A stretch of 64,000 bases of DNA. Source: Promethearchaeota archaeon. GTDB lineage: Archaea > Asgardarchaeota > Lokiarchaeia > Sigyniarchaeales > SOKP01. Location: NCBI GenBank assembly GCA_019057865.1, contig JAHLWP010000005.1, forward strand, positions 1 through 64,000. Direction: 5' to 3'. The translations under genes were made by a program, and so were the position numbers. Positions 44,568-53,977 of this stretch are shown piece by piece (positions within the stretch are counted from its first letter, which is position 1; every line of letters starts with the position of its first letter). Under the pieces are notes generated by a model that made no database searches, was not told the origin of the DNA, and saw only the letters and a program-made list of their open reading frames with translations.

Positions 44568-45872
44568 ATGTTCACAAAATTTAAACGTACATATAACGAA
44601 TATCCCAATGCATTTAAAGTGCTGACTCTCGCTACTTTCATTGACAGATTAGGAGGCTTTTTATTATTTCCTTTTTTTGCGTTGTATATAACCGATCATT
44701 TTGGAGTGGGGATGACCGAAGTAGGAATTCTATTTGCGATCTTCTCGGGAGGAAGTATACTCGGTAGTGCTATTGGAGGAGCATTATCAGATAAATATGG
44801 TCGTCGGGTGATGGTCCTATTTGGTTTGGTTTTAAGCGGGATTGGAAGTATTTTAATGGGATTGGTCAATGATTTGACTATTTTTTTCATACTCGCTGCA
44901 TTTTTAGGTGTTTTTGGCTCTTTTGGTGGTCCTGCACGACAAGCAATGGTAGTAGATTTACTTCCAACAGAGAAACAAGCAGAAGGATTTGGAATTCTAC
45001 GAGTGGCAGTTAATCTTTCAGCAACGATCGGTCCTATTTTTGGTGGATTTTTAGCGACCCAATCTTTTATGATGTTATTTATTGGGGATGCTGTGAGCAG
45101 CTTAATTACCGCATTTATTGTTTATGGTGTCATTCCTGAGACGAAACCTCAAAAACTTGATGGCATACCAGAAGAAACAGTAGCAAAAACCTTTAAAGGA
45201 TATAAAGAAGTGTTAAACGATTGGGTATTTGTGGTATTTCTCGCTGTGTCTGCCATAACAGTGTTAGTATATATGCAAATGGTTAGCACACTTTCGGTAT
45301 TCTTACGGGACGTTCACGGGTTCCCACCAGAGGGTTTTGGTTTGTTGGTAAGTATGAACGCGGCTATGGTGGTGCTATTTCAATTCTGGATAACTAGGAA
45401 GATTTCAAAGTATGCTCCCATGAAGATGATAGCCGTTGGAACACTGTTTTATATGATTGGCTTTGGGATGTTTGGTTTTGTCTCTACGATATACATGTTT
45501 TTCATCGCTATGGCAATTCTCACGGTGGGAGAGATGATTGCAATGCCTATTGGGCAAACTGCAGCTGCATCTTTTGCTCCTGAAGATAAGCGAGGACGGT
45601 ATATGGCGGTGTATGGTTTCCATTGGGCTATTCCAACTCTTTTTGGGGTTTATGCCGCCGGATTAGTTATGGATAATATTAGCCCATACTTGGTGTGGTA
45701 TTTAGCGGGGATTCTGTCTCTGATTTCAGCGATAGGATTTTGGCTACTCCATGGTCCTACCAAAAAGCGCTTTTCAAAAGTAATGGAAGCTCCAAAAATA
45801 ATAGAAGCTCCGAAAGTAATGGAAGCTCCAAAAGTAATAGAACCCATAAAAGAAGATTTGCATGAACTATGA
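44568..45872 (+). CDS. MFS transporter with repeat tail, possibly acquired
   Basis: The 434-residue protein has 12 hydrophobic segments and a good MFS signature loop, GGALSDKYGRRVMVLFG, between helices 2 and 3. Residues ending in ETKPQKLDG mark the loop between halves. The tail is a tandem repeat of about six residues, MEAPKI-IEAPKV-MEAPKV-IEPIKE, encoded by an 18-base direct repeat at 45784-45843. I start at ATG 44568; the two codons before it begin with TTG. The coding sequence is visibly richer in G and C than its neighbours, which suggests horizontal transfer. The substrate is unknown; shared promoter palindromes hint at a sugar. Confidence 0.87.
   Translation: MFTKFKRTYNEYPNAFKVLTLATFIDRLGGFLLFPFFALYITDHFGVGMTEVGILFAIFSGGSILGSAIGGALSDKYGRRVMVLFGLVLSGIGSILMGLVNDLTIFFILAAFLGVFGSFGGPARQAMVVDLLPTEKQAEGFGILRVAVNLSATIGPIFGGFLATQSFMMLFIGDAVSSLITAFIVYGVIPETKPQKLDGIPEETVAKTFKGYKEVLNDWVFVVFLAVSAITVLVYMQMVSTLSVFLRDVHGFPPEGFGLLVSMNAAMVVLFQFWITRKISKYAPMKMIAVGTLFYMIGFGMFGFVSTIYMFFIAMAILTVGEMIAMPIGQTAAASFAPEDKRGRYMAVYGFHWAIPTLFGVYAAGLVMDNISPYLVWYLAGILSLISAIGFWLLHGPTKKRFSKVMEAPKIIEAPKVMEAPKVIEPIKEDLHEL
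45784..45843 (+). repeat. 18-base tandem repeat at the end of the MFS gene
   Basis: Three and a third copies of an 18-base unit (ATGGAAGCTCCAAAAATA and variants) encode the (M/I)EAPK(V/I) tail. Copies differ by one to three bases. Such short coding minisatellites can change copy number by slippage. Confidence 0.8.
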
Positions 45873-45969
45873 TATTATTAGTGACTACAGATTTCTTTAC
45901 TAGTTTAATATAGTTTTATTGCAAATATTCCAAAATATATAAAGTTTAAATTTAAATTATGGAGATATT

Positions 45970-45993
45970 AGTAAAAGATTTTTACTTATAAAA
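45970..45993 (+). promoter_or_regulatory. Palindrome joined to a TATA box before the maltokinase-like gene
   Basis: AGTAAAA-GAT-TTTTACT (45970-45986, perfect 7-base arms) runs directly into TTATAAAA (45986-45993), which lies about 35 bases before ATG 46027. A regulator bound there would contact the TATA-binding step. Confidence 0.55.
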
Positions 45994-46026
45994 GATAACT
46001 AATTATAACACTGAAGATTGGATTAA

Positions 46027-47760
46027 ATGGGTATTATGTTAAGCTTTATTGATAACAATTTGGTACAAGATATCTTTAATTCTAATGAATTTAAAGGATG
46101 GCTTCTTTCAAAAAGATGGTTTGGTGATAAATCTGCATTATCTAATCTAGAGTTCAAGATCAACCTAAATTATTTTGAAATTCTTTCTGAAAGGATACTA
46201 CTTACTGTAATAGATATTCAAAAACCGGAATATAAAAAATCATATTTCTTGCCTTTAATTTATTATGAAAAAATTCAAAAAATTCTTGAACCAAATGAAA
46301 TAAGTAATAAAAAAAAAATTCTTACTCTTACAATCAATACTTTTAGTAAGAAAATAGTTTTAAATATTGAAGGAGAACAAAAAATATTCACAGTTAATTT
46401 AGTAGAAGGTGAATATTGTCTTTTCTTCTGGAAAAAGATTTTGTTTGATAAGGATATCTCTGAAAGCTTTCCATCTCGTTCTTTGGATCTTACACTTTAT
46501 ACAGAACAGTTTCAAGATGAGGCTAACATGAAAAAGGTTCAAAATTTAATTGAAACTAGTTTATATCCTGATCGATATTCACTCTCATTAACACAATTAG
46601 GAGGGGGAAATACCACAAATACTTTATTTTTATTATCAATTTTAAATAACAGAATGCCTGACCAAGAACCAATTACATATGTGTTAAAATCATATAAAGA
46701 ATATTTAGAAAGTTTAGAACCAACTACATTATTCGTATTAGTTAAAAATTCATTTCCAAATGCGCCTAAAATTTATGGTACAATTAAATTAAGAGACAAA
46801 GAAACAATAGGTATTCTTGAGGACGTCCCAAATGTAGGAAATCTAGGAGATATCTATTGGAATGAACTTAATAACATGGTTAATAACGTGTTTAAAGTTA
46901 TTAATGGAAATTACTCACAGTTAAGTGAAAAATCTAATATTTCTCAATTAATTAAGAAAAATTGTTATGAAACAATAAAAGTTTCGGATGAAATTGGAAA
47001 CTACATCAAAAGATTACATGAATCCTTAATTTACCCAGAAAAAATAGAATACAATTTAGAATCTGTAGAAAGTAATAATTATCTTGTATCTTATACAGAA
47101 AAACTCAACTCTATGATTTCAGAATTACAAAATACAATGAGTCAACAAACTGAAACTTCATTTTTTAATTTACCTAAAATTAATTCAATATTAATCGATA
47201 TTAAAGATATTATACAAAGCTTTCAGGATGAATTTAAAGAAACTAAAGTCAACATTCAACCTGTACATCAAGATTTGCATATGGAACAAATTTTGTATAA
47301 TAAAATAGATGATCAATATCAATACTACTTTATAGATTTTGAAGGTGATCCACAATTAACTTTCACAGAAAAAAAAGGAAAATTTCCAATTGAAAAAGAT
47401 TTAGCATCCTTTTTAAGGGCATTAAGCTATATAAAATTCAATACATTTCTTAAGTTCATAGAAAAAAAAGTGATTAGGAAGGATAAATATGAAGTTCCTG
47501 AAGAGATTCTTTATAATATAATTTTTAGAAGAGCAGCTAGACCCATAAATAAAACACTTGATGTGGTTCTTAATGTTTTAAACATCTGGGAATCAAAATT
47601 AATAGGTAAAATTTTAAAAAATCTAAATGCACACTATACTCTAATTACTTACTTCTACATAGAAAGAGCATTACATGAATTAAACTATGAAATGTTATTT
47701 AGACCAAGCAAAATAATTGTGCCAATTTTAGGACTAAAAGAAATAATTGATAAAAGCTAA
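46027..47760 (+). CDS. Maltokinase-like protein (APH-fold sugar kinase)
   Basis: The 577-residue protein matches maltokinases. It has an N-terminal cap domain (FKGWLLSKRWFGDKS, typical of the family start), a kinase core with TQLGGGNTTNTLFLLS as nucleotide loop, the catalytic QPVHQDLHMEQILY (Asp416), the metal site YFIDFEGDPQ (Asp437), and the late ERALHELNYEMLFRP. The family phosphorylates maltose to maltose-1-phosphate for glycogen synthesis by GlgE or related routes. No GlgE or trehalose synthase is in the window. The gene is monocistronic behind a palindromic promoter shared with the MFS gene. Confidence 0.87.
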   Translation: MGIMLSFIDNNLVQDIFNSNEFKGWLLSKRWFGDKSALSNLEFKINLNYFEILSERILLTVIDIQKPEYKKSYFLPLIYYEKIQKILEPNEISNKKKILTLTINTFSKKIVLNIEGEQKIFTVNLVEGEYCLFFWKKILFDKDISESFPSRSLDLTLYTEQFQDEANMKKVQNLIETSLYPDRYSLSLTQLGGGNTTNTLFLLSILNNRMPDQEPITYVLKSYKEYLESLEPTTLFVLVKNSFPNAPKIYGTIKLRDKETIGILEDVPNVGNLGDIYWNELNNMVNNVFKVINGNYSQLSEKSNISQLIKKNCYETIKVSDEIGNYIKRLHESLIYPEKIEYNLESVESNNYLVSYTEKLNSMISELQNTMSQQTETSFFNLPKINSILIDIKDIIQSFQDEFKETKVNIQPVHQDLHMEQILYNKIDDQYQYYFIDFEGDPQLTFTEKKGKFPIEKDLASFLRALSYIKFNTFLKFIEKKVIRKDKYEVPEEILYNIIFRRAARPINKTLDVVLNVLNIWESKLIGKILKNLNAHYTLITYFYIERALHELNYEMLFRPSKIIVPILGLKEIIDKS

Positions 47761-47763
47761 AAT

Positions 47764-48369
47764 TTATTCTTCTTCTATTTCTGGTATTTTAGCGAATTCA
47801 TAGGAATAGTGAGATGATGATCGATCAACAGGACCAATCTCTTTTTTATATTGCGCCCTTAGATTTTTACTGGATTTCATTTCTTCTTCAGTAAAATCAT
47901 AAGTATATTTTGGGTCATAATTGATTAATTTATAGATAAATACTTCAACAAATTTTTTAGGTCCAAGTTTCTTTGAAATTAAAATATAATTCTCCTTATC
48001 AATGAATTTAGGAAAAAGTCCTAAGTGTTCACATAAATCTAATTTATATTCAATATTATCAATTTTACCTTCTAATCTTGCGATATCATTAATAAACCGC
48101 GCTAATTTATTCCCTAATTCCATCTGTTTTGTTTCATTTAATGGTTCAACAAGTTTCCTAAAAGTACTCTTTTTTAAAATAATAAAATCTCGATTATTCA
48201 ACGATTTAATACCATTATTTTGTATCAATAAATATTTTGACATGTCAAGATATTTACGTATAAAATCTGCTTTTGTTATACCTAGCTTAGAACGCATTTT
48301 CTCAATATTTTGGTCTAACTCTTCATCAATTCTGACAGTTACAACACTGGTTGAACTTTTATCCGACAT
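47764..48369 (-). CDS. Ribbon-helix-helix regulator with a C-terminal unknown domain
   Basis: Residues 8-50 of this 201-residue protein are a ribbon-helix-helix DNA-binding unit: VVTVRIDEELDQNIEKMRSKLGI, then TKADFIRKYLDMSKYL. The rest is charged and mostly helical (RKLVEPLNETKQMELGNKL, FVEVFIYKLINYDPKY) and is not recognised. It is probably a ligand- or partner-sensing part. RHH proteins bind short direct or inverted repeats as pairs of dimers. Such repeats are found just upstream at 48389-48471, so autoregulation is likely. It ends 4 bases from the stop of the maltokinase-like gene (convergent). Confidence 0.82.
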   Translation of the reverse strand: MSDKSSTSVVTVRIDEELDQNIEKMRSKLGITKADFIRKYLDMSKYLLIQNNGIKSLNNRDFIILKKSTFRKLVEPLNETKQMELGNKLARFINDIARLEGKIDNIEYKLDLCEHLGLFPKFIDKENYILISKKLGPKKFVEVFIYKLINYDPKYTYDFTEEEMKSSKNLRAQYKKEIGPVDRSSSHYSYEFAKIPEIEEE

Positions 48370-49158
48370 TGTAGAATTTTCCTAATTAGTAATTATTGTA
48401 TTTATTTTGTTTCATTTGTAATTATAGTAATAATAGTATATAAACGATTGTATTTTACAATTTTTGTAAAAAATTATTCAAAACTAAATACGCACTTACC
48501 ATACATTTGACCATTTTGTTGTTCAGATCATCTTGAATAAAGAAAATTTTAATTTAAAGAAATTCAAATTGAAATAAATTGATATATTTTAAAATTAATC
48601 ATAAATAATCTTCATAAGTCTGAAGCAATATCTAATAAAACAATAAGAGTAAGAACTACATAAATAATTTCATTTAATGTTAATTATGCGCGATTTTCCT
48701 TTAATCGACACTTACTGATAGGTAAAAAATTCATAAAAAATCGTTTCAAAACAGAAAATATATAAAAATTATCCTAGTGGGATTTTAATGTCATTTTTAA
48801 TAAATTCATGATGTATTTTTTAATATATTAAAAATCTTGACTTTAAAGGTAGTTTGATTGAAATCTATAGCCTATTTTGATAAAACTTATTTTAAGTTGC
48901 CAAATATTATTAAAAAAGCTTAAATTTACTAAATTTAAAATTATTGAATGTTTTGATTTTATTAAAAGAACGCTTTATTAAATAAATAAACCCAAAAGCA
49001 AAAACAAATAATGGTTAATCTTAATATCAATTGTAATTATTGTAATATTATATAATCTTAAATTACAAATGATACACGAGGTAAATATAAATACCCTCTA
49101 AAATATTGGTTTCATGTAAATAACCATAAAAATTTTATTAAGGGTTGAATAAAAAGTA
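48370..49158. promoter_or_regulatory. 789-base gap between two divergent regulators, with repeated operator-like motifs
   Basis: I see no gene here. The 12-mer GTAATTATTGTA occurs at 48389-48400 and 49033-49044, with a one-base variant GTAATTATAGTA at 48418-48429. A palindrome TTTTACAA-TTT-TTGTAAAA lies at 48453-48471. The motifs sit close to the start of the RHH gene (minus) and about 115 bases before the ArsR-type gene (plus). The middle of the gap, about 48500-49000, has no structure that I can name. Confidence 0.5.
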
Positions 49159-49482
49159 ATGGAAATTACCGAATCGGGTACTTTGGAAGTAAATCTAAAA
49201 AATAAAACAGATTCTATTACAATCGAATCTGATGAACTAATCGAAAAAATAGTTAAAGCCTTATCTTCTCATACAAGACGCCAAATTTTACGTCATATTC
49301 AAATTGAACCACTGGATGTTTCGAATATAGCTTCTAATTTGGACATGACAGAAGCAAATATTTCAGCCCAGATAAAGAAACTTGAGGAGGCTGGTTTGAT
49401 TACATGTGATTATGCGTCTGGCGAGCATGGAGTCAGAAAGATTAGTAAGTTAAAATATGATAGGGTTTTAATAAAATTTTAA
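49159..49482 (+). CDS. ArsR-type winged-helix regulator
   Basis: The 107-residue protein has the ArsR fold at about residues 30-100: KIVKALSSHTRRQILRHIQI, LDVSNIASNLDMTEANISAQ as recognition region, then IKKLEEAGLITCDYASGEHG as wing. No Cys pair for metal sensing is present beyond Cys in LITCDY. It is divergent from the RHH gene across a long gap that carries repeated motifs and precedes the sugar kinase gene by 154 bases. The target may be either flank. Complete. Confidence 0.88.
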   Translation: MEITESGTLEVNLKNKTDSITIESDELIEKIVKALSSHTRRQILRHIQIEPLDVSNIASNLDMTEANISAQIKKLEEAGLITCDYASGEHGVRKISKLKYDRVLIKF

Positions 49483-49636
49483 TTCATCAGAATTATTTTT
49501 TATCTCTTTTTCTAGAGAAGTGTTTAATTTCAATTGAATTCGATAAGTTTCATAATTAAATTATGTTTTAATTACTTAATTTAAATTATTTTATTAATTA
49601 TATTTATTTACTTCTTATACTAAAGCAACAATTCAA

Positions 49637-50581
49637 ATGAAAGAAAGAATTTCTCTAAAAATTCCCGGTCGAATATGTATCCTTGGCGATAAAGTTGATT
49701 TGTTAGGTAAACCAGTCATAGCCATGGCAATTAATTTAATGATGAAGATAAATTTTGTAGCAAAGAAAAATAATAGAGTAATCTTTTATAGCCATAATAC
49801 CAAAGAAAAGATAGAATTTAATTTAGGTGAATCTCCTCCTAAAAATATTGATTTAGGTTATTGGAGTGTTTTATATGAGCGTATAAAAGTGAAAATCAAT
49901 CGAGGTTTTTATATAGAAGTGGATTCTGATATACCAATCGGATGTGGATTATCGACTTCCGCAGCATTATCTGTTGGATTTCTGAGAGCGTTAAATGAAG
50001 CATATGACTTAACTATATCAAATTCAGAAATCGCAGAACTTGCATATTTAGGTGAGAATCATGATTTAGGTATCCAATGTGGAAGAATGGATCAATATAG
50101 TATAGCTTATGGAGGTATAACCTTTATTCATACCGATGAAAATCCGAGGGTTGAAATATTAGATATTAATGAACTACCAGTAGTTGTAGGTGATTCAATG
50201 GAAGAAAGAAAATCAGTGTCGGTATTAAACAGAGTTAAGAGACAAATAAGAGAAAAAGAAGAAAAGACTTTAGAAGCATTTAAGGTTATTGAGGAATGCG
50301 TTTATCAGGGGAGAGAGGCTTTAATTAAAAGAGATTTTAAAAGGTTGGGAGGTCTAATGAATAAACAACAGGAACAAGAGATTATTTTAAAAGCTGAGAC
50401 TGAAAAAATTCATACCTTATGCGAAGTATCTAAAAAGGTTGGTGCTTTAGGAGCTAAGCAAATGGGTGCTGGAGGGGGTGGATGTATGTTAGCAATATGC
50501 CCTGGGAAACAGCAGGAAGTCGCTAAGGCTATTGATGATGCTGGTGGAAGATCATGGATTTTTGATATTTTCAATTATTAA
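49637..50581 (+). CDS. GHMP-family sugar kinase (galactokinase-like)
   Basis: The 314-residue protein shows all three GHMP motifs: the N-terminal KIPGRICILGDKVDLLGKPV, the ATP loop DIPIGCGLSTSAALSVGFL at about 97-115, and the C-terminal GAKQMGAGGGGCMLAI. The usual GEHxD sugar-binding motif is GDKVD here, so the substrate may not be galactose. It lies 46 bases before a nucleotidyltransferase gene. Kinase plus sugar-1-phosphate nucleotidyltransferase is the classic way to make an activated sugar (NDP-sugar) for glycan synthesis. Confidence 0.88.
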   Translation: MKERISLKIPGRICILGDKVDLLGKPVIAMAINLMMKINFVAKKNNRVIFYSHNTKEKIEFNLGESPPKNIDLGYWSVLYERIKVKINRGFYIEVDSDIPIGCGLSTSAALSVGFLRALNEAYDLTISNSEIAELAYLGENHDLGIQCGRMDQYSIAYGGITFIHTDENPRVEILDINELPVVVGDSMEERKSVSVLNRVKRQIREKEEKTLEAFKVIEECVYQGREALIKRDFKRLGGLMNKQQEQEIILKAETEKIHTLCEVSKKVGALGAKQMGAGGGGCMLAICPGKQQEVAKAIDDAGGRSWIFDIFNY

Positions 50582-50627
50582 GAATTAGTATATCCAAAGT
50601 AATAAGATAAAATGGGGTAAAATCTAA

Positions 50628-51365
50628 TTGAAGGTTATTATATTGTGTGCTGGGGAAGGGAAACGTATGAAACCCTATACTGAAACATACCAGAAAACTA
50701 TGATTCCTATTCATGGCAAACCTTTACTAGAGTATCTTATAAAGGGCATTAAGTTAGCCGGTTTTAAGGATTTCATAATAGTAGTAGGATATAATAAAGA
50801 ACAGATTATTGATTACTTTCAAGAAGGGAAAAAATGGGATATTAATATTGAATACATAGAACAACATAATTTAAATGGAACAGGAGGAGCACTATTATTA
50901 TGTGAAGATGCAATCACAGATCAGCATTTCTTTCTAACTTGGGGAGATACTTTAGTGGCTTATGATGTTTATAGAGAAGTCTATGAGGTGTTTAAAAAAG
51001 AAAGACCTGATTTTATTTTAGTTACCAATTATGTGGATGATCCCTATAAAGGAGCTGCTGTTTATTGTGAAGGAAATTACTGTATAGATATTGTTGAGAA
51101 ACCACGAAAAGGAAAATCAACTACAAATTTAAATAACGCTGGGATATTTATTTTATCCAGAGAGATATTTGAAATATTAAAGATGCAAACTCCATCAAAA
51201 CGAGGTGAAATAGAAATACCTGATGCTATACGTTATGGAGTAAAAGAAAAGAATTGGAAATTTCGAGTTGTTAAAATAGAAAAAGATCAGTTTTATGGAG
51301 ATTTTGGGGATGTTAAAAAATACGAGAAACTTGTGAAAAATACTAACTGGCTTAATCTATTATAA
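50628..51365 (+). CDS. Sugar-1-phosphate nucleotidyltransferase
   Basis: The 245-residue protein starts at TTG 50628. The start is fixed by the catalytic motif at the very N-terminus, VIILCAGEGKRMKPYTETYQK. Then follow MIPIHGKPLLEYLIKGI, NLNGTGGALLLCEDA, WGDTLV (metal Asp) and a late YGDFGDVKKYEKL. It would form NDP-sugar from a sugar-1-phosphate and NTP. Unlike the two-domain archaeal enzymes it lacks a beta-helix domain. It forms an operon with the GHMP kinase. Confidence 0.92.
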   Translation: MKVIILCAGEGKRMKPYTETYQKTMIPIHGKPLLEYLIKGIKLAGFKDFIIVVGYNKEQIIDYFQEGKKWDINIEYIEQHNLNGTGGALLLCEDAITDQHFFLTWGDTLVAYDVYREVYEVFKKERPDFILVTNYVDDPYKGAAVYCEGNYCIDIVEKPRKGKSTTNLNNAGIFILSREIFEILKMQTPSKRGEIEIPDAIRYGVKEKNWKFRVVKIEKDQFYGDFGDVKKYEKLVKNTNWLNLL

Positions 51366-51369
51366 TAAT

Positions 51370-53523
51370 TTAATTTATTACTAGAACTAAAACCCAATTT
51401 ACCATCCCACCAATTAATAATGCAAGACCTATTTCAAGAAAAGATATTTGTATGGCATATTTCCAATTAGTTTCTCTCGCTATTAATACTACTGTTGCAA
51501 AACAAGGGATATAAAGCATAGTAACTAAACTAAATACAACCATTTGAGTTGGTGTTAATAATTCTAAGAGACTTAATCCCATAGAATTTGCTAAAACTGC
51601 TAGGAGTACTAAGGTTAATTCTTTTCTTAAAATCCCATAAATCAAAAAAATTCCTGTAATAAATGGTAAACCTAACCAAAATGTTATTGGTGATAAAATA
51701 AAATTTATAGGATCTAATAAGCGAAACATAAATAGTATTTCTAAAATAATACCAGCTATAATTATAATAGGCAATGCTTTATAGACAAATTCTTTAGTTC
51801 TTATCCATGTTTGTTTTAAAATTACAGGGTAATTTGGAGTTCTATATCCATGCATTTCCATAATTAATTCTGTACATTGACCTGGCATTACCTTATTTAA
51901 TATTTTTCCAACGATAATTAAAACAGAAAAATTTATTGAAAATAATGTTAAAACCCAAATTATACCTAGATATCGTCCAACCAAGCCTAAAACTACTGTC
52001 ATAACCGCTGCACACGGAATTAAGGAAGTTAAAGCTATTGAGATTTTTTTTTCTCTTTCAGTTTCCATAATCCTACAACCTGCACAAGCAGGAACATTAC
52101 ATCCAAATCCTAAGATCATAGGAATGATTGTTTTACCATGAACTCCTAAAGAATGCATAAATCTATCCATAAGAAATGCTGCTCTAGGTAAATAACCGGA
52201 ATCCTGTAGAATCTCAATTATTAAAAAGAATGGAATAACATATACCAAAACACCACCAATAGCTCCAAATAACCCACCAATACCACCATCCCAAAATATT
52301 AAAACCCATAGATTTTGATCACCATAAATTTGATAAATTCCATCACTCCATATAGTAAAAACTTTCTCGATTAATCCTCCAAAAAAGTCACCGATAAGAA
52401 ATGTAAAAAAGTATATCCCAATAAGTACTAATAAAAGAATCACATATCCCCAAAATGAATGTGTTGTTACATGATCAAACTTTTCGGCTAAAGAAACTTT
52501 TCTTCCAATTCTAGATTTAACTATTACGACTTTTTCAATAATATTATGAATGTTATTATAAATTTCAGAAGAAATTATTGTATTGATGTCTTCTCCATGG
52601 TAACCCTCTAATTCTTTACGATATTCATCAGCTAATTCTAATAATTGAGATGTTTTTTCATTAGCTATGAATAATTTTTCTATTTCTTCATCTTTCTCTA
52701 AAATTTTAATTGCTAGAAATCGTGAAGGAAAATTAAATTGTGAAAAATATTCTTGATGAGGATCAATTTTCTTAATTAGGTTTTTTATTTTTATTTCAAC
52801 TTCTTTACCATATGAAAGTATAGAAATTAAATCTGGAAATTGAAATGTTTTTTTTACTGAAATATTTTTTGTACTTTCTTTCAAAGAATACCTTTTTAAA
52901 TGATTTTCGTGAGTCAGGTGGTCATGGATTTCTTTACCCCCTTGAATATAATGAGAATGAGGATGATGATATATCATTAATTCTATAGCTTCTTCAAGTA
53001 TTTGATGTACTCCTATCCCATGAACTGCAACAGTTGGAATTATTGGTAATTTAAAAATTTCTTCTAACTTTTCTAAATCAAGTTCAAAATGTCTTTTTCG
53101 TAAAAGATCCATTTGATTAATGGCTAATATCATTGGTACTTTTAGTTCTAATAACTGGAAGGTAAAAAATAAGTTTCGCTCAAGATTTGTAGCATCGATT
53201 ACATTAATAATAATATCAACTTCATCTGAAACAATATACTCTCTACTTATAATTTCTTCTAACGAGTAAGTAGAAAGAGAATAGATTCCTGGCAAATCTA
53301 CAATATTAAAACGATAACCTAAAAAATTTAAGTGCCCTCCCATTTTCTCTACTGTTTTTCCTGGCCAATTTCCAATAGTTTGAGAGAGACCTGTCAAATG
53401 ATTAAATATAACTGACTTTCCAACGTTTGCATTACCAGCTAAAGCTAAATTAATTGTATCTTTATATTCTCCCTTCTTTAATCCTGATTTTTTTTCAGAT
53501 TTATGACTAATTAGTTTTCTCAC
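51370..53523 (-). CDS. feoB: Ferrous iron transporter FeoB
   Basis: The 717-residue protein has the FeoB plan. A cytosolic G domain has G1 GNANVGKS (residues 30-37), the DxxG region VDLPGIYSLSTYSLEE and G4 NQMDLL. A helical spacer follows, and then a membrane part with FLLGxxxN-type loops (MILGFGCNVPACAGCRIMETE) and about eight to ten helices. It imports Fe2+ driven by or gated through GTP hydrolysis. It lies 70 bases after feoA on the same strand and is preceded by a palindrome of DtxR type. No FeoC is seen. Confidence 0.97.
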   Translation of the reverse strand: MRKLISHKSEKKSGLKKGEYKDTINLALAGNANVGKSVIFNHLTGLSQTIGNWPGKTVEKMGGHLNFLGYRFNIVDLPGIYSLSTYSLEEIISREYIVSDEVDIIINVIDATNLERNLFFTFQLLELKVPMILAINQMDLLRKRHFELDLEKLEEIFKLPIIPTVAVHGIGVHQILEEAIELMIYHHPHSHYIQGGKEIHDHLTHENHLKRYSLKESTKNISVKKTFQFPDLISILSYGKEVEIKIKNLIKKIDPHQEYFSQFNFPSRFLAIKILEKDEEIEKLFIANEKTSQLLELADEYRKELEGYHGEDINTIISSEIYNNIHNIIEKVVIVKSRIGRKVSLAEKFDHVTTHSFWGYVILLLVLIGIYFFTFLIGDFFGGLIEKVFTIWSDGIYQIYGDQNLWVLIFWDGGIGGLFGAIGGVLVYVIPFFLIIEILQDSGYLPRAAFLMDRFMHSLGVHGKTIIPMILGFGCNVPACAGCRIMETEREKKISIALTSLIPCAAVMTVVLGLVGRYLGIIWVLTLFSINFSVLIIVGKILNKVMPGQCTELIMEMHGYRTPNYPVILKQTWIRTKEFVYKALPIIIIAGIILEILFMFRLLDPINFILSPITFWLGLPFITGIFLIYGILRKELTLVLLAVLANSMGLSLLELLTPTQMVVFSLVTMLYIPCFATVVLIARETNWKYAIQISFLEIGLALLIGGMVNWVLVLVIN

Positions 53524-53593
53524 CTAAATTCACCTAAATTGATATAATATCATTACCTTTATTTTGAAAATTTGAGGTATATGTTCTATATTA

Positions 53594-53893
53594 TTAAAGA
53601 GTTTGGGTTCTTTCTTTTTTTACCATAATTCTAGATGCCAAACCTCTGCCAATAACTAAACTAGACCCTTTAACAATTATCTCAATGGGACCTCTAAAGA
53701 GAGCTGATCTTTTTTTTATGATTTTTACTCCAGGGATTATTCCTAAATTAGCAAGTCGTTTCTTTGCCATAAAACCGGCATGTACTCTTAATACAGTAAC
53801 TTCTTCGCCATTCTGACAGTTAGATAATCTGTCAATTCGCAGATGTCTATGATGCTTCTTAGTAGAATAATTAATGTGTGTCCGTTTTCTCAT
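53594..53893 (-). CDS. feoA: FeoA-domain protein
   Basis: The 99-residue protein is an SH3-like FeoA domain with a basic extension at the N-terminus (RKRTHINYSTKKHHRHLR). The domain shows EEVTVLRVHAGFMAKKRLANLGIIPG and IEIIVKGSSLVIGRGLASRI. FeoA supports FeoB in ferrous iron uptake. First gene of the feoAB operon, ATG 53893, with a TATA-like TTTAAATA at about 53968-53977. Confidence 0.95.
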   Translation of the reverse strand: MRKRTHINYSTKKHHRHLRIDRLSNCQNGEEVTVLRVHAGFMAKKRLANLGIIPGVKIIKKRSALFRGPIEIIVKGSSLVIGRGLASRIMVKKERTQTL

Positions 53894-53977
53894 TTATAAG
53901 GTTTATCTTTAAAATAATTCAAATGATTTTTCTTAAAATCAAATCTCTAATTATAATATTGAAAATTAATATTTAAA

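Noticed and set aside
45405-45847. Minus-strand frames inside the MFS gene, including one with repeated ITFGAS
   Set aside because: Reverse reading of the MFS gene and of its tail repeat.
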